Source of the DNA: an uncultured Pelagibacteraceae bacterium
GTDB lineage: Bacteria > Pseudomonadota > Alphaproteobacteria > Pelagibacterales > Pelagibacteraceae
Length of the DNA stretch: 64,000 nucleotides
Assembly: GCA_902570055.1 (NCBI GenBank)
Contig: CACFWQ010000001.1
Coordinates: 50,702 to 114,701 of the forward strand
Reading direction: 5' to 3'
The stretch's first letter is position 1. The number at the start of each line of letters is the position of its first letter. Both the position numbers and the translations under genes were made by a program. Of this stretch, positions 8,683-17,134 are shown in pieces. Under the pieces are notes generated by a model, which was not told where the DNA came from, did not search any database, and worked only from the letters and a program-made list of their open reading frames with translations.

Positions 8683-9678
8683 ATGAAAAAGATAATTAAT
8701 AAACCAACTGACTTTGTTGAAGAATCTATTGATGGGTTAGTTAAATCTCATCCAGATGTTTATGCTTTTTCACCAGACAATAAAAGAGTAATCACAAGAG
8801 CAACAAGAGCCTCAAATAAAGTTGGAATAGTTACTGGAGGTGGATCAGGTCATCTTCCTGTTTTTACTGGATATATTGGAAGAGGATTTTTGGATGCTTG
8901 TGCGATTGGATCTGTATTTGCATCACCCTCTGTTGATCAAATAGCATCTGCAATAAGAAATGGAAACAATGGAAATGGAGTTTTGTGTATACTTGGAAAT
9001 TACGGTGGAGATGTAATGAATTTTGAAATGGCTTGTGAAATTGTAGCTTCTGAAGGAATTAAAACAAAAACTGTTATCGTCGCTGATGATATTGCAAGTG
9101 CGAAGGAAGAAGAAAAATTAAAGCGCAGAGGAATTGCAGGAATGATTTTTGTTTTTAAAATTGCCGGAGCCTTTGCTGAAACTGGCCTGTCTTTAGATGA
9201 CACTTTTAAAATTGCAAAAGAAGCTAATAGTAATATTAGAACACTTGGTGTTGCACTCTCTCCTTGTATATTGCCAGAAGCTGGTAAACCCACTTTTAAA
9301 ATTAGCGATGATGAAATTGAAATTGGAATGGGAATTCATGGTGAACCTGGAATTAAAAGAGAGAAATTAAGAACTGCAAATGATTTAGTTGATGAACTTT
9401 ATAAAAGAATTATTGATGATTCAAAATTAAAAGCTAATGATAATGTTGCTATTATGATTAATAGTCTAGGGGCTACACCACTTGAAGAACTTTATATTGT
9501 ATCAAAAAGAGTTAATGAAAACTTATCGAAATCAAGTATTCGAAACAGCAAAACATATGTTGGAAGGTATGCTACATCAATGGAAATGGCAGGAATGTCT
9601 ATAACTACTTTAAAACTTAGTGATAATTTAGAAAAATATCTTTTCGCTAAAAGCATCTGTCCATTTTGGAATAATTAA
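8683..9678 (+). CDS. dhaK: Dihydroxyacetone kinase subunit DhaK
   Basis: 331-residue substrate-binding subunit, full length. VTGGGSGHLPVFTGYIG near the N-terminus is the family hallmark. The His in GIHGEPG (about residue 218) forms the covalent hemiaminal with dihydroxyacetone. Product would be dihydroxyacetone phosphate, feeding triose metabolism. It starts a forward operon with the dehydrogenase 8 bases downstream and the phosphate acyltransferase overlapping that. Related kinases act on erythrulose or other short ketoses, so the exact sugar is not certain. Confidence 0.9.
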   Translation: MKKIINKPTDFVEESIDGLVKSHPDVYAFSPDNKRVITRATRASNKVGIVTGGGSGHLPVFTGYIGRGFLDACAIGSVFASPSVDQIASAIRNGNNGNGVLCILGNYGGDVMNFEMACEIVASEGIKTKTVIVADDIASAKEEEKLKRRGIAGMIFVFKIAGAFAETGLSLDDTFKIAKEANSNIRTLGVALSPCILPEAGKPTFKISDDEIEIGMGIHGEPGIKREKLRTANDLVDELYKRIIDDSKLKANDNVAIMINSLGATPLEELYIVSKRVNENLSKSSIRNSKTYVGRYATSMEMAGMSITTLKLSDNLEKYLFAKSICPFWNN

Positions 9679-9686
9679 ATTAAAGT

Positions 9687-10700
9687 GTGAATCTTTTAAA
9701 AATCAAAAAAATAGTAGAAAATATCTTTAAAAATTTTAAACTTAAAAACACTGATGCAAAAATTAGTGCTGAATACTTAATTAAAGCTGAATTGCTAGGA
9801 GCTCCATCGCATGGTTTAGCAAGACTTAAAATGTATTGTGATAGACTTAGTAGAAAAATAATCAATCCAAATCCAAAAATAAAAATAAAAAAAATATCAC
9901 AATCAATTTCTCATATTGATGCGAATAATAGCATTGGTTTTGTTGCAGCTGATATTGGAATTAAAGTTGCAATTAAAAATGCAAAAAAAACAGGAATTGG
10001 TCTAGTTGCTATAAAAAATAGTGGCCATTATGGTTTGTCATGTTTTTATGCAGAACAAGCAGTTAAAAAAAATTTGATAGTTTTATGTTTTACTAACGCT
10101 CCTCCTGCAATTGCTCCTTATGGAGCTAAAAAAAGTTTATTTGGAACAAATCCAATTTGTTTTGGAGCACCAACGGGTAATAAAATTCCTTTTATATTTG
10201 ACACATCAGTTTCCATGATTAATAGGGGAAAAATAAGAGTGGCTGCAAAATTAGGACACAAAATTCCTTTAGGAGTAGCATTAGATAAATTTGGAAAGCC
10301 TACTAGTAATGCGAAAAAAGCTTTGAAAGGTGTGCAGTTACCAATAGCTGGTTTTAAAGGTTCTGGATTAGCATGGATGGTTGATATTATGAGTGGAGTT
10401 TTAACAGGAGCAAATCACGCAGGAAAAGTAAAAGATCCATTTGATGATTTTACTGGTTCTCAAAATGTAGGACATTTGTTTTTAGTTTTAAAACCAAACT
10501 TGTTTGTAGGAAAAAATTATATTAAGAGAATTAAAGAAAATATAAGAACTATTAAAAAACTTCCAAAAATTAAAGGAGTAAATGAAATTTTGTATCCTGG
10601 ACAGGGAATGAAATCTAGATATAAAAAAAATTTAAAAAAAGGTATTGTTATTTCAAAAAATATACTAGAAGAAATAAAAAAATTAAATGTTATCAAATAA
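9687..10700 (+). CDS. Ldh2-family (malate/L-lactate/sulfolactate-type) NAD(P)-dependent dehydrogenase
   Basis: 337 residues of the Ldh2/YbiC/ComC dehydrogenase family, a fold distinct from classic lactate dehydrogenase. NSGHYGLSCFYAEQA contains the catalytic His (about residue 114), followed by NAPPAIAPYGAKKSLFGTNP and FKGSGLAWMVDIMSGVLTGA. Known members oxidise L-lactate, malate, ureidoglycolate, 2,3-diketogulonate or sulfolactate; the substrate here is open. The start is a GTG. It is tightly coupled to dhaK upstream and overlaps the phosphate acyltransferase by 14 bases, so it probably acts in a C3 pathway. Confidence 0.83.
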   Translation: MNLLKIKKIVENIFKNFKLKNTDAKISAEYLIKAELLGAPSHGLARLKMYCDRLSRKIINPNPKIKIKKISQSISHIDANNSIGFVAADIGIKVAIKNAKKTGIGLVAIKNSGHYGLSCFYAEQAVKKNLIVLCFTNAPPAIAPYGAKKSLFGTNPICFGAPTGNKIPFIFDTSVSMINRGKIRVAAKLGHKIPLGVALDKFGKPTSNAKKALKGVQLPIAGFKGSGLAWMVDIMSGVLTGANHAGKVKDPFDDFTGSQNVGHLFLVLKPNLFVGKNYIKRIKENIRTIKKLPKIKGVNEILYPGQGMKSRYKKNLKKGIVISKNILEEIKKLNVIK

Positions 10701-11598
10701 AGAAATAGTCTGTCCAGATAACTTGCTTAAAGTTGCAAAGAAAAAAAAAGATGTTACTGCTGGAATAGTAAATGCTGGTAAAGTTTTACCAATGCATTCT
10801 GCAATGGAAGCTGTTAAGGAAAATTTAATTACTCCAATATTTATTGGAGATAAAAATGAAATCAAAAAATGTGCTGAACAGTTAAAATGGGATATTTCTA
10901 AATATGAAATTATTAATGAAACTATAGAAAATAATACGGCAGCCATTGCTGCAAAATTAGCTTGTGAAGGTAAAATTAAAATTATAGTTAAAGGTCATAT
11001 TCACACAGATATTTTAATGAAAGAAGTTTTAAAAAGAGAATATAATTTACTAGGAAAAAAAAGATTGAGTCATATTTGGCATATGACAATAGACAAAACA
11101 AACTCTCCTCTTATTATTACAGATGGTGCACTAAACGTTTTGCCAAATATTAAAACTAAAATGCATATACTTAAAAATGTTGTTGATTTTGCAAATCGAA
11201 TTGGAATTAAAATACCGAAAGTAGCTGTATTATCTGCAACAGAAGAAGTTTTAGAAAGTGTACCAAGTTCAATAGATGCAAATGAAATAACTAAAATTGC
11301 AAAAGAAGAAAATATAAATGCAGATGTTTTTGGTCCGCTTGCTTTTGATAATAGTATTTCAAAAAAATCTGCAGCAATAAAAGGAATTAAAAATGCTGTC
11401 GCAGGTCAAGCGGACATATTATTGGTTCCTGGAGTTGAAACTGGAAATGGTCTTGTAAAAATGATGATTTATTTTATGGGAGCTTGCGCTGCAGGAGTTG
11501 TTATTGGTGGAAAAATTCCTGTTGTAATTACTAGTAGATCTGATGAAGCTCAAGCACGATTAGCATCTATTGCGGCAGCTGTTGTTGCATTGGATTAA
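10687..11598 (+). CDS. Phosphate acetyl/butyryltransferase (PTA_PTB family)
   Basis: 303 residues that interconvert an acyl-CoA and an acyl-phosphate. The sequence resembles the phosphate acetyltransferase domain of the bifunctional enoyl-CoA hydratase/phosphotransacetylase proteins, with VKGHIHTDILMKEVL, ITDGALNVLPN, VFGPLAFDNSIS and LLVPGVETGNGLVKMM. No acetate kinase gene is visible. Acetyl-phosphate could come from an enzyme such as sulfoacetaldehyde acetyltransferase elsewhere in the genome (inference). The ATG lies inside the end of the dehydrogenase gene, so translation is coupled. Confidence 0.85.
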   Translation: MLSNKEIVCPDNLLKVAKKKKDVTAGIVNAGKVLPMHSAMEAVKENLITPIFIGDKNEIKKCAEQLKWDISKYEIINETIENNTAAIAAKLACEGKIKIIVKGHIHTDILMKEVLKREYNLLGKKRLSHIWHMTIDKTNSPLIITDGALNVLPNIKTKMHILKNVVDFANRIGIKIPKVAVLSATEEVLESVPSSIDANEITKIAKEENINADVFGPLAFDNSISKKSAAIKGIKNAVAGQADILLVPGVETGNGLVKMMIYFMGACAAGVVIGGKIPVVITSRSDEAQARLASIAAAVVALD

Positions 11599-11604
11599 AA
11601 TAAT

Positions 11605-12222
11605 TCAATCTAATTTATTAATTATCTCTAATAGCACATAAATTGCCAAAGAACTCATAAACAAAATTATAAATAGGTTTATAGCCTTCCATGCTTTTTG
11701 ATTTAGTAAATATTTTGATAAATATTTAGACATATAGCCCAAGAAGAAGAAAAATAAAAAAGAAGAAGAAGAAGCACCTATTCCAAAATAGATTTTTTGA
11801 TTAATTAAAAAGTTTTTTGAAAAATTGCCAAGGAAAAAAACAGTATCTGAATAAACATGGGGATTAAAGTAAGTAAAACCAAGGGTTTTTATTATAATAT
11901 TATTTAAGGATATTTTATTATTTTCAAAATTTATTTTTAAATCAGAATAATTTATTCTTAATTTGCTAATTATAAAATAGACCAAAAAAACCAATAACAA
12001 TATATTAAATATTAACTCAACAAAATTAGAAAAAAAACTTTTAAAATACTCAAATAAAAATATTCCTAAAAAAATTAATATTAAATCTGATATAGAACAA
12101 ATTAAGCAAACTAGAAAAATATGTTGTTTTTTAAGACCTTGTTCTATTACAAATATATTTTGAGCTCCAATTGCTAAAATTAAACTTAATCCTGTTAAAA
12201 AACCTAGAATTAAAAAATTCAT
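11605..12222 (-). CDS. LysE/ArgO family amino-acid exporter
   Basis: 205-residue inner-membrane protein with about six hydrophobic helices. The N-terminal LILAIGAQNIFVIEQGLKK is diagnostic of LysE/ArgO. The later YFNPHVYSDTVFFLG matches the conserved NPHVYLDT motif of basic-amino-acid exporters. Probably exports lysine, arginine or an analogue. Its ATG overlaps the stop of the upstream methyltransferase (TAATG), so the two are translationally coupled. Confidence 0.85.
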   Translation of the reverse strand: MNFLILGFLTGLSLILAIGAQNIFVIEQGLKKQHIFLVCLICSISDLILIFLGIFLFEYFKSFFSNFVELIFNILLLVFLVYFIISKLRINYSDLKINFENNKISLNNIIIKTLGFTYFNPHVYSDTVFFLGNFSKNFLINQKIYFGIGASSSSFLFFFFLGYMSKYLSKYLLNQKAWKAINLFIILFMSSLAIYVLLEIINKLD

Positions 12223-12878
12223 TACTTTATTTTTCTATTTACAACTAATGATAGTTTCCTTGGAAAACTTCCTTCTTCAAAATTTTCTATTTTAGTATTT
12301 TGAAATCCTTTTAATAAACTATTAATTTTTTTCTCAGAAAAAAAATGAACAATAAATCCGTCATTTTCATAGAGATCTTCTCCTATATGAATTCCATTTT
12401 TATAGTCACCATCACCTAAGTGACGAACAGTATAAATGTTAATTCCTCCGGGTTTTAATATTCTATAAATTTCGTTATTTAAATTTTCAAGATCAGAATT
12501 TGATAGTGCCATACAATAAAGCATATGAGAAAAACATCCTTCAATTGAATTATCTTTAAATGGTAATTTTTTTCTAACATCAAAAACTTTTGCTTTTATA
12601 AAATCTACAATGTTCAGTTTTTTAGATTTATTAGTAATGCTTTCAATGGATGTATTGCTATAGTCTAAAGCTTCAACGTGGATAGAATTTTGAGCAAAAA
12701 ATATTGTATCTCTGCCAAGTCCTGCTCCTAATTCAACAATATTTTTTATATTTTGTTCTTTAAATGAGTTAAGCGCTTTTACAGCAGCTATACTTGGTTC
12801 ATGACCAAACATCTCAGGCTTACTTAAGAAGCTAGCTTCCCAATGCTGAGATTGTTGGTCTAATTTTTTTTGATCCAA
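12222..12878 (-). CDS. Class I SAM-dependent methyltransferase
   Basis: 218 residues with the Rossmann-type methyltransferase core: motif I is VELGAGLGRDTIFFAQN at about residues 46-62, followed by an acidic residue in VEALDYSN and YRILKPGGINIYTVRH (motif III). The N-terminal DQKKLDQQSQHWEASFLSKPEMFG resembles thiopurine/TehB-like small-molecule methyltransferases. The substrate is unknown. It lies 2 bases after the peroxiredoxin stop and overlaps the LysE gene, so all three share a transcript. Confidence 0.75.
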   Translation of the reverse strand: MDQKKLDQQSQHWEASFLSKPEMFGHEPSIAAVKALNSFKEQNIKNIVELGAGLGRDTIFFAQNSIHVEALDYSNTSIESITNKSKKLNIVDFIKAKVFDVRKKLPFKDNSIEGCFSHMLYCMALSNSDLENLNNEIYRILKPGGINIYTVRHLGDGDYKNGIHIGEDLYENDGFIVHFFSEKKINSLLKGFQNTKIENFEEGSFPRKLSLVVNRKIK

Positions 12879-12880
12879 AT

Positions 12881-13543
12881 TTATTTAACTGGGTCTGGAA
12901 CTTTACGCAAATAAGGTTTTATTGTTTCCCATCCATCTGGATATATTTTTTTCGCTTCTTCGTTTGTCACTTTAGGAACAATTATTACTTTTTCACCTGG
13001 TTTCCAGTCAGCTGGAGTAGCAATTTTGTGTTTTGCTGTACGTTGCATTGAGTCAATTGTTCTTAATATTTCATGAAAGTTACGGCCAGTCGTCATTGGA
13101 TAAGTTAAAAACAAGCCTATTCTTTTATCTGGTCTAATAACATAAACAGTTCTAACTGTTTCATTATCTACGGCAGTACGTCCCATAGATGTTGTCCCAG
13201 CATCACCCTCTAGCATGTTATAGAGTTTCGCAACTTCTAATTTCTCATCTGCAACAATTGGGTAGTTTGGTTTTAATCCACAAACATCTTTAATATCATC
13301 AAGCCACTTAACATGATCTGATACTGGATCCACGCTTAAACCCATAACCTTAACATTTCTTTTTTCAAATTCAGGTTTCATTTTAGCTAATGCTCCAAGT
13401 TCAGTTGTACAAACTGGAGTAAAATCTTTTGGGTGTGAAAATAAAACACCCCAGCTATCTCCTAACCAGTTGTGAAAAGATAATTTTCCTTCTGAAGTTT
13501 CGGCTGTAAAATCCGGAGCTAAACTATTAATTTTTAAAGTCAT
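12881..13543 (-). CDS. 1-Cys peroxiredoxin (Prx6 type)
   Basis: 220-residue peroxidase that reduces H2O2 and organic peroxides. The peroxidatic Cys is C45 in DFTPVCTTELG. Length and the long C-terminal arm (RTVYVIRPDKRIGLFLTYP, TPADWKPGEKVIIVP) fit the Prx6 class rather than the 2-Cys AhpC class. First gene of a three-gene reverse operon; a good sigma-70-type promoter lies about 40 bases upstream and a GAGAGAGG ribosome site precedes the ATG. Confidence 0.93.
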   Translation of the reverse strand: MTLKINSLAPDFTAETSEGKLSFHNWLGDSWGVLFSHPKDFTPVCTTELGALAKMKPEFEKRNVKVMGLSVDPVSDHVKWLDDIKDVCGLKPNYPIVADEKLEVAKLYNMLEGDAGTTSMGRTAVDNETVRTVYVIRPDKRIGLFLTYPMTTGRNFHEILRTIDSMQRTAKHKIATPADWKPGEKVIIVPKVTNEEAKKIYPDGWETIKPYLRKVPDPVK

Positions 13544-13575
13544 TTTTTTCCTCTCTCTTTATGTTTTTTAGAATT

Positions 13576-13604
13576 AGTATAATCAAGATTGATTTGCTAT
13601 GCAA
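13576..13604 (-). promoter_or_regulatory. Sigma-70-type promoter of the peroxiredoxin operon
   Basis: On the reverse strand, TTGCAT (13604-13599) and TATACT (13581-13576) are separated by exactly 17 bases. This places the start of transcription about 25 bases upstream of the peroxiredoxin ATG. Match to TTGACA/TATAAT is 4/6 and 5/6. AT-rich background makes single boxes common, but the exact spacing supports it. Confidence 0.6.
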
Positions 13605-13629
13605 TTTTTTATAGTGTCCAAAATTATCT

Positions 13630-14322
13630 ATGATATTTGAACAACTATTTGATACTAAATCCTCAACCTACACTTACATTATATCAAGCGGAAAAGGCAG
13701 AGAAGCTTTAGTAATTGATCCAGTTATTGACCATACCAATGAGTACATAAAAATTTTAGAAAAATTAGATTTGAAGCTAGTTAAAGTAATAGACACTCAT
13801 ATACATGCAGATCATATTACTGGGTTAAACGAGCTAAATAAAAGAACAAAATGTACTAGAATTATGGGAGAAAAATCTAAGTCAGAAGTAATAGATTTAA
13901 AAATAAAAGACAATGAAAAGATAACTGTAGAAAACATTGAGCTTAAAGCAATTTACACACCAGGTCATACAGATTGTTCTTATAGTTATTTAATGAATGA
14001 TAGAGTTTTTACTGGAGACACACTTTTAATAAATGGAACAGGAAGAACAGATTTTCAAAATGGAAGTTCTTACGAAGCTTATGACTCTTTATTTAATAAA
14101 TTACTTAAGTTGCCAGAAAAAACTTTCATATACCCTGCACATGATTATAATGGAAAAAAATACTCAACTATAGAAATTGAAAAAAATAATAATCCAAGAT
14201 TACAAGTAAAATCAAAAGAAGAATATGCTGAAATCATGGGTAATCTAAATTTAGCAAATCCTAAAATGATGGATGTTGCAGTACCAGCTAATGTAAAGGG
14301 TATTACATTGGATGAATTATAA
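13630..14322 (+). CDS. MBL-fold persulfide dioxygenase (ETHE1-like)
   Basis: 230-residue metallo-beta-lactamase-fold protein. It has THIHADHITG, PGHTDCSYSY, GDTLLINGTGRTDFQNGS and YPAHDYNG, the pattern of ETHE1/SdoA-type mononuclear-iron persulfide dioxygenases, which oxidise glutathione persulfide to sulfite and glutathione. The GRTDFQ motif separates this clade from the glyoxalase II enzymes. No rhodanese domain is fused. It is followed by a metallothionein-like gene, cysE and cysK, consistent with sulfide/persulfide and cysteine balance. Confidence 0.86.
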   Translation: MIFEQLFDTKSSTYTYIISSGKGREALVIDPVIDHTNEYIKILEKLDLKLVKVIDTHIHADHITGLNELNKRTKCTRIMGEKSKSEVIDLKIKDNEKITVENIELKAIYTPGHTDCSYSYLMNDRVFTGDTLLINGTGRTDFQNGSSYEAYDSLFNKLLKLPEKTFIYPAHDYNGKKYSTIEIEKNNNPRLQVKSKEEYAEIMGNLNLANPKMMDVAVPANVKGITLDEL

Positions 14323-14373
14323 TTATGGCTAAATTAATCTTGTTTTTTAAATAACAGCTATTATATTGCAAGT

Positions 14374-14493
14374 ATGGCTTGTAATAATCCAAAATGTAAT
14401 TGTGCAAATTGCATTAATGAAAAATGCACTTGCAATGAAACTAGAGAGTGCTCTTGCTTACCTGAGTCAACTAGTTGTTGCTGTAACAGCTAA
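14374..14493 (+). CDS. Small metallothionein-like cysteine-rich peptide
   Basis: A 39-residue open frame with ATG at 14374 and TAA at 14491. It carries 11 cysteines (positions 3, 8, 10, 13, 18, 20, 26, 28, 35, 36, 37), 28% of the chain, in CxC pairs (8/10, 18/20, 26/28) and a closing CCC run. There are no aromatic residues or histidines. This composition is the mark of metallothioneins that bind Zn, Cu or Cd through thiolates; I cannot place it in a named family. It lies 51 bases after the persulfide dioxygenase and 31 bases before cysE, on the same strand. No strong ribosome site is visible. Such dense TGT/TGC usage in an AT-rich genome is very unlikely by chance. Confidence 0.8.
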   Translation: MACNNPKCNCANCINEKCTCNETRECSCLPESTSCCCNS

Positions 14494-14496
14494 TCG

Positions 14497-14522
14497 ATCA
14501 TTTAAATAAAATCATTTAAATA
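14497..14522 (+). repeat. 12-bp direct repeat before cysE
   Basis: ATCATTTAAATA occurs at 14497-14508 and again at 14511-14522, a 14-base period, just before the cysE ATG at 14525. Each copy holds the palindrome ATTTAAAT. It could be a regulator site or chance in AT-rich DNA. Confidence 0.5.
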
Positions 14523-14524
14523 TT

Positions 14525-15097
14525 ATGAACAATTTTTTAGAATCAATAATTAATAGAGATCCTGCTGCAAAATCAAAGTTAAGTGTAATATTAACTTATC
14601 CTGGAGTAAAAGCAGTTTTTTTTCATCAAATTTCACATTTTTTTTCTGTGGCAAAGTTTGATTTAATAGCAAGAATAATATCTCAGTTTTCTAGATTTTT
14701 AACAGGAATAGAAATTCATCCTAAAGCGAAAATTGGAAAAAATTTATTTATTGATCATGGTATGGGAGTTGTAATAGGAGAAACATCAGAGATTGGTGAT
14801 AATGTTACCATCTATCATATGGTTACCTTGGGAGGTATATCACCTAGTATCGACTCAGATAATCAAAGAGATGTTAAAAGACATCCTACGTTAAAAGATA
14901 ATGTTGTAGTAGGTTCGGGTGCACAGGTATTAGGACCAATTGTAGTTGGTAAAAATGCTAAGATAGGAGCAAATGCAGTTGTAACTAAAGATGTTCCTGA
15001 AAATGCAGTAATGGTTGGCATACCAGCTAAAAATGTTGGAACTACAACGGAAGAATTTAAACCTTATGGGATTACTCCTAGTAGTGATGAACAATAA
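14525..15097 (+). CDS. cysE: Serine O-acetyltransferase
   Basis: 190 residues; makes O-acetylserine from serine and acetyl-CoA, the first step of cysteine synthesis. The left-handed beta-helix hexapeptide repeats start at about residue 60 ([19 protein letters not shown]) and run to [15 protein letters not shown]. Catalytic residues of the family are present in [12 protein letters not shown] and [10 protein letters not shown]. It is the short form, as in plants and many alphaproteobacteria. Its stop overlaps the cysK start (TAATG), so both are made together. Confidence 0.93.
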   Translation: MNNFLESIINRDPAAKSKLSVILTYPGVKAVFFHQISHFFSVAKFDLIARIISQFSRFLTGIEIHPKAKIGKNLFIDHGMGVVIGETSEIGDNVTIYHMVTLGGISPSIDSDNQRDVKRHPTLKDNVVVGSGAQVLGPIVVGKNAKIGANAVVTKDVPENAVMVGIPAKNVGTTTEEFKPYGITPSSDEQ

Positions 15098-16098
15098 TGA
15101 AAAATTCACAAAATAATTTTATCGAGGGAATTGGTAGTACGGCTCTAATAAAACTTAAAGCTGCTTCAGAAATAACTGGATGTAATATTTATGGCAAAGC
15201 AGAATATTTAAATCCCGGTGGATCAGTCAAAGATCGTGCTGCTTTAGCTTTATTAAAAGATGCAGAAGAAAAAAAACTTATTTCAGAAGGTGGGACTATT
15301 GTTGAGGGCACAGCAGGAAATACTGGTATAGGGCTTTGTTTGTTAGGAAATTCTTTGGGATATAAAACAATAATAGTAATGAATGATAATCAAACACAAG
15401 AAAAAAAAGATACTTTAAAGAATATTGGCGCGGACCTAAGGTTAGTGCCTACCAAACCTTACAAAGATGATGGAAATTACGTTAAAGTTGCTGGACGTCT
15501 TGCTGAAGAATTAAAAAAAAACAATAACAAAGGTGTAGTTTGGGCAAATCAATTTGACAATATTGCAAATTCAAAAGGACATTATGAAACTACAGGGCCA
15601 GAAATTTGGGAACAAACTGATAAAAAAATTGATGGATTTGTTTGTTCTTCAGGAACCGGGGGAACTATTGGTGGTGTTAGCAGTTATTTAAAAGAAAAAA
15701 ATAAAAATATTAAAATTTATTTATCAGATCCAAAAGGTTCAGCTCTTTATAATTATATACAAAACGGAGAATTAAAAAGTGAAGGAGGATCTATAACTGA
15801 AGGAATTGGTTCTAGTAGAATTACTAAAAATTTTGCAACAGCAAAAATTGATGGTGCTTTTTCGATTGATGATAAAGAGTCTTTGCCTATTATTTATAAT
15901 TTAATTCAAAATGAAGGTTTGAGTTTAGGTACTAGTAGTGGTGTCAATGTTGCAGGAGCTATAAGATTAGGAAAAGAACTTGGACCTGGTAAAACAATTG
16001 TGACGATCCTTTGTGACAAATCCGACAAATACAATAGTAAGTTGTTTAACAAAAAATTTCTTCAGGAAAAAGGCTTGCCATATCCAAACTGGCTTTAG
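15097..16098 (+). CDS. cysK: Cysteine synthase (O-acetylserine sulfhydrylase)
   Basis: 333-residue PLP enzyme that makes cysteine from O-acetylserine and sulfide. PLP lysine is K45 in NPGGSVKDRAA. The substrate loop EGTAGNTGIGL, the phosphate-binding CSSGTGGTIGG and the cofactor-ring serine region (GTSSGVNVAGA) are all seen. Similar in layout to the alphaproteobacterial CysK2-like type with C-terminal KFLQEKGLPYPNWL. Translationally coupled to cysE; with the persulfide dioxygenase and the cysteine-rich peptide it makes a sulfur block. Confidence 0.92.
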   Translation: MKNSQNNFIEGIGSTALIKLKAASEITGCNIYGKAEYLNPGGSVKDRAALALLKDAEEKKLISEGGTIVEGTAGNTGIGLCLLGNSLGYKTIIVMNDNQTQEKKDTLKNIGADLRLVPTKPYKDDGNYVKVAGRLAEELKKNNNKGVVWANQFDNIANSKGHYETTGPEIWEQTDKKIDGFVCSSGTGGTIGGVSSYLKEKNKNIKIYLSDPKGSALYNYIQNGELKSEGGSITEGIGSSRITKNFATAKIDGAFSIDDKESLPIIYNLIQNEGLSLGTSSGVNVAGAIRLGKELGPGKTIVTILCDKSDKYNSKLFNKKFLQEKGLPYPNWL

Positions 16099-16132
16099 TA
16101 CACTAAATTAATAATTTTATATAAGATTAATT

Positions 16133-17050
16133 ATGTCAGAGTTAATTGCATTTATTGGTGTTGGAAATATGGGAAATCCAATGGCTGAAAATTTAATAAA
16201 AGCTGGAAAAAAAATTCGTGTATTTGACGTTTCCAAAAAAATGATTGAAAAAGCTAAAGAAAAAAAATTTGATATTGCAAATAGTATTGAAGATCTTTTA
16301 AGCGGTTCAATTTCAACTGTAATTACTATGTTGCCAGCAGGAAAAAATTCTAAAGAAGTTTACTTAGGAGAAAATGGAATAGTAAATAAAGTATCTAAAG
16401 ATTGCCTTTTAATTGATTGTTCAACAATTGACATTAAAACTTCTGTAGAAATCGGAACTGTAGCTAAAAAAAAAGGAATTAAAATGATAGATGCTCCAGT
16501 AAGCGGTGGAGTTATGGGTGCAAAAAATGGAAATTTAACTTTCCTAGTGGGAGGAAGTAAAGATGCTTTTAATATAGCTAAACCAATTTTAGAAATTATG
16601 GGAAAAAATATTTTTCATGCAGGTGATCTTGGATGTGGAAATGGAGCAAAAATTTGTAATAACTTGGCTCTAGGGATTTCCATGATAGGTGCTTCGGAGG
16701 CTTTAATGCTAGCTAAAAGATTAAATATCGATATTAAAAAAGTTCACGAGATAATGAAAAATGCATCCGGTAATAGCTGGCCAATATCAGTTTATCCTCC
16801 TTTACCCGGTCTTAAAGAGGGAGTTCCATCTAATAATAAATATCGTCCTGGATTTTCTGCAGGAATGATGAGTAAAGATTTAAAACTTGCAATTGAATGT
16901 GCTACAGAAGTTAAAGCCAATACTCCACTTGGTTCAACTGCAAACACTATTTACGATAAATTTTGTAAAGAAGGTAATAGCAACAAAGATTTTTCAGCTA
17001 TATCAAAAGTTGTAGGTGGAGATGCCTGGGATTACGAAATTGACAAATAA
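16133..17050 (+). CDS. mmsB: 3-hydroxyisobutyrate dehydrogenase
   Basis: 305 residues of the beta-hydroxyacid dehydrogenase family. N-terminal NAD site GVGNMGNPMAENL, substrate loop DAPVSGGVMGAKNGNLTFLVGG, catalytic Lys in GAKICNNLALG, and NASGNSWPISVY close the active site. The combination fits 3-hydroxyisobutyrate dehydrogenase of valine breakdown; tartronate semialdehyde reductase is the main alternative. It stands alone, with 34 bases to cysK and 84 to the next gene. Confidence 0.88.
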   Translation: MSELIAFIGVGNMGNPMAENLIKAGKKIRVFDVSKKMIEKAKEKKFDIANSIEDLLSGSISTVITMLPAGKNSKEVYLGENGIVNKVSKDCLLIDCSTIDIKTSVEIGTVAKKKGIKMIDAPVSGGVMGAKNGNLTFLVGGSKDAFNIAKPILEIMGKNIFHAGDLGCGNGAKICNNLALGISMIGASEALMLAKRLNIDIKKVHEIMKNASGNSWPISVYPPLPGLKEGVPSNNKYRPGFSAGMMSKDLKLAIECATEVKANTPLGSTANTIYDKFCKEGNSNKDFSAISKVVGGDAWDYEIDK

Positions 17051-17134
17051 TCATTGCTTTTCTGTAATGTAATAAAATCATAACAATAATTATTTATTTT
17101 GTGTACAATTTATTAATAAAAAAAAGGAGAAAAT

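Noticed and set aside
14325..14354. Nine-codon ATG frame after the persulfide dioxygenase gene
   Set aside because: Too short and featureless; no ribosome site.
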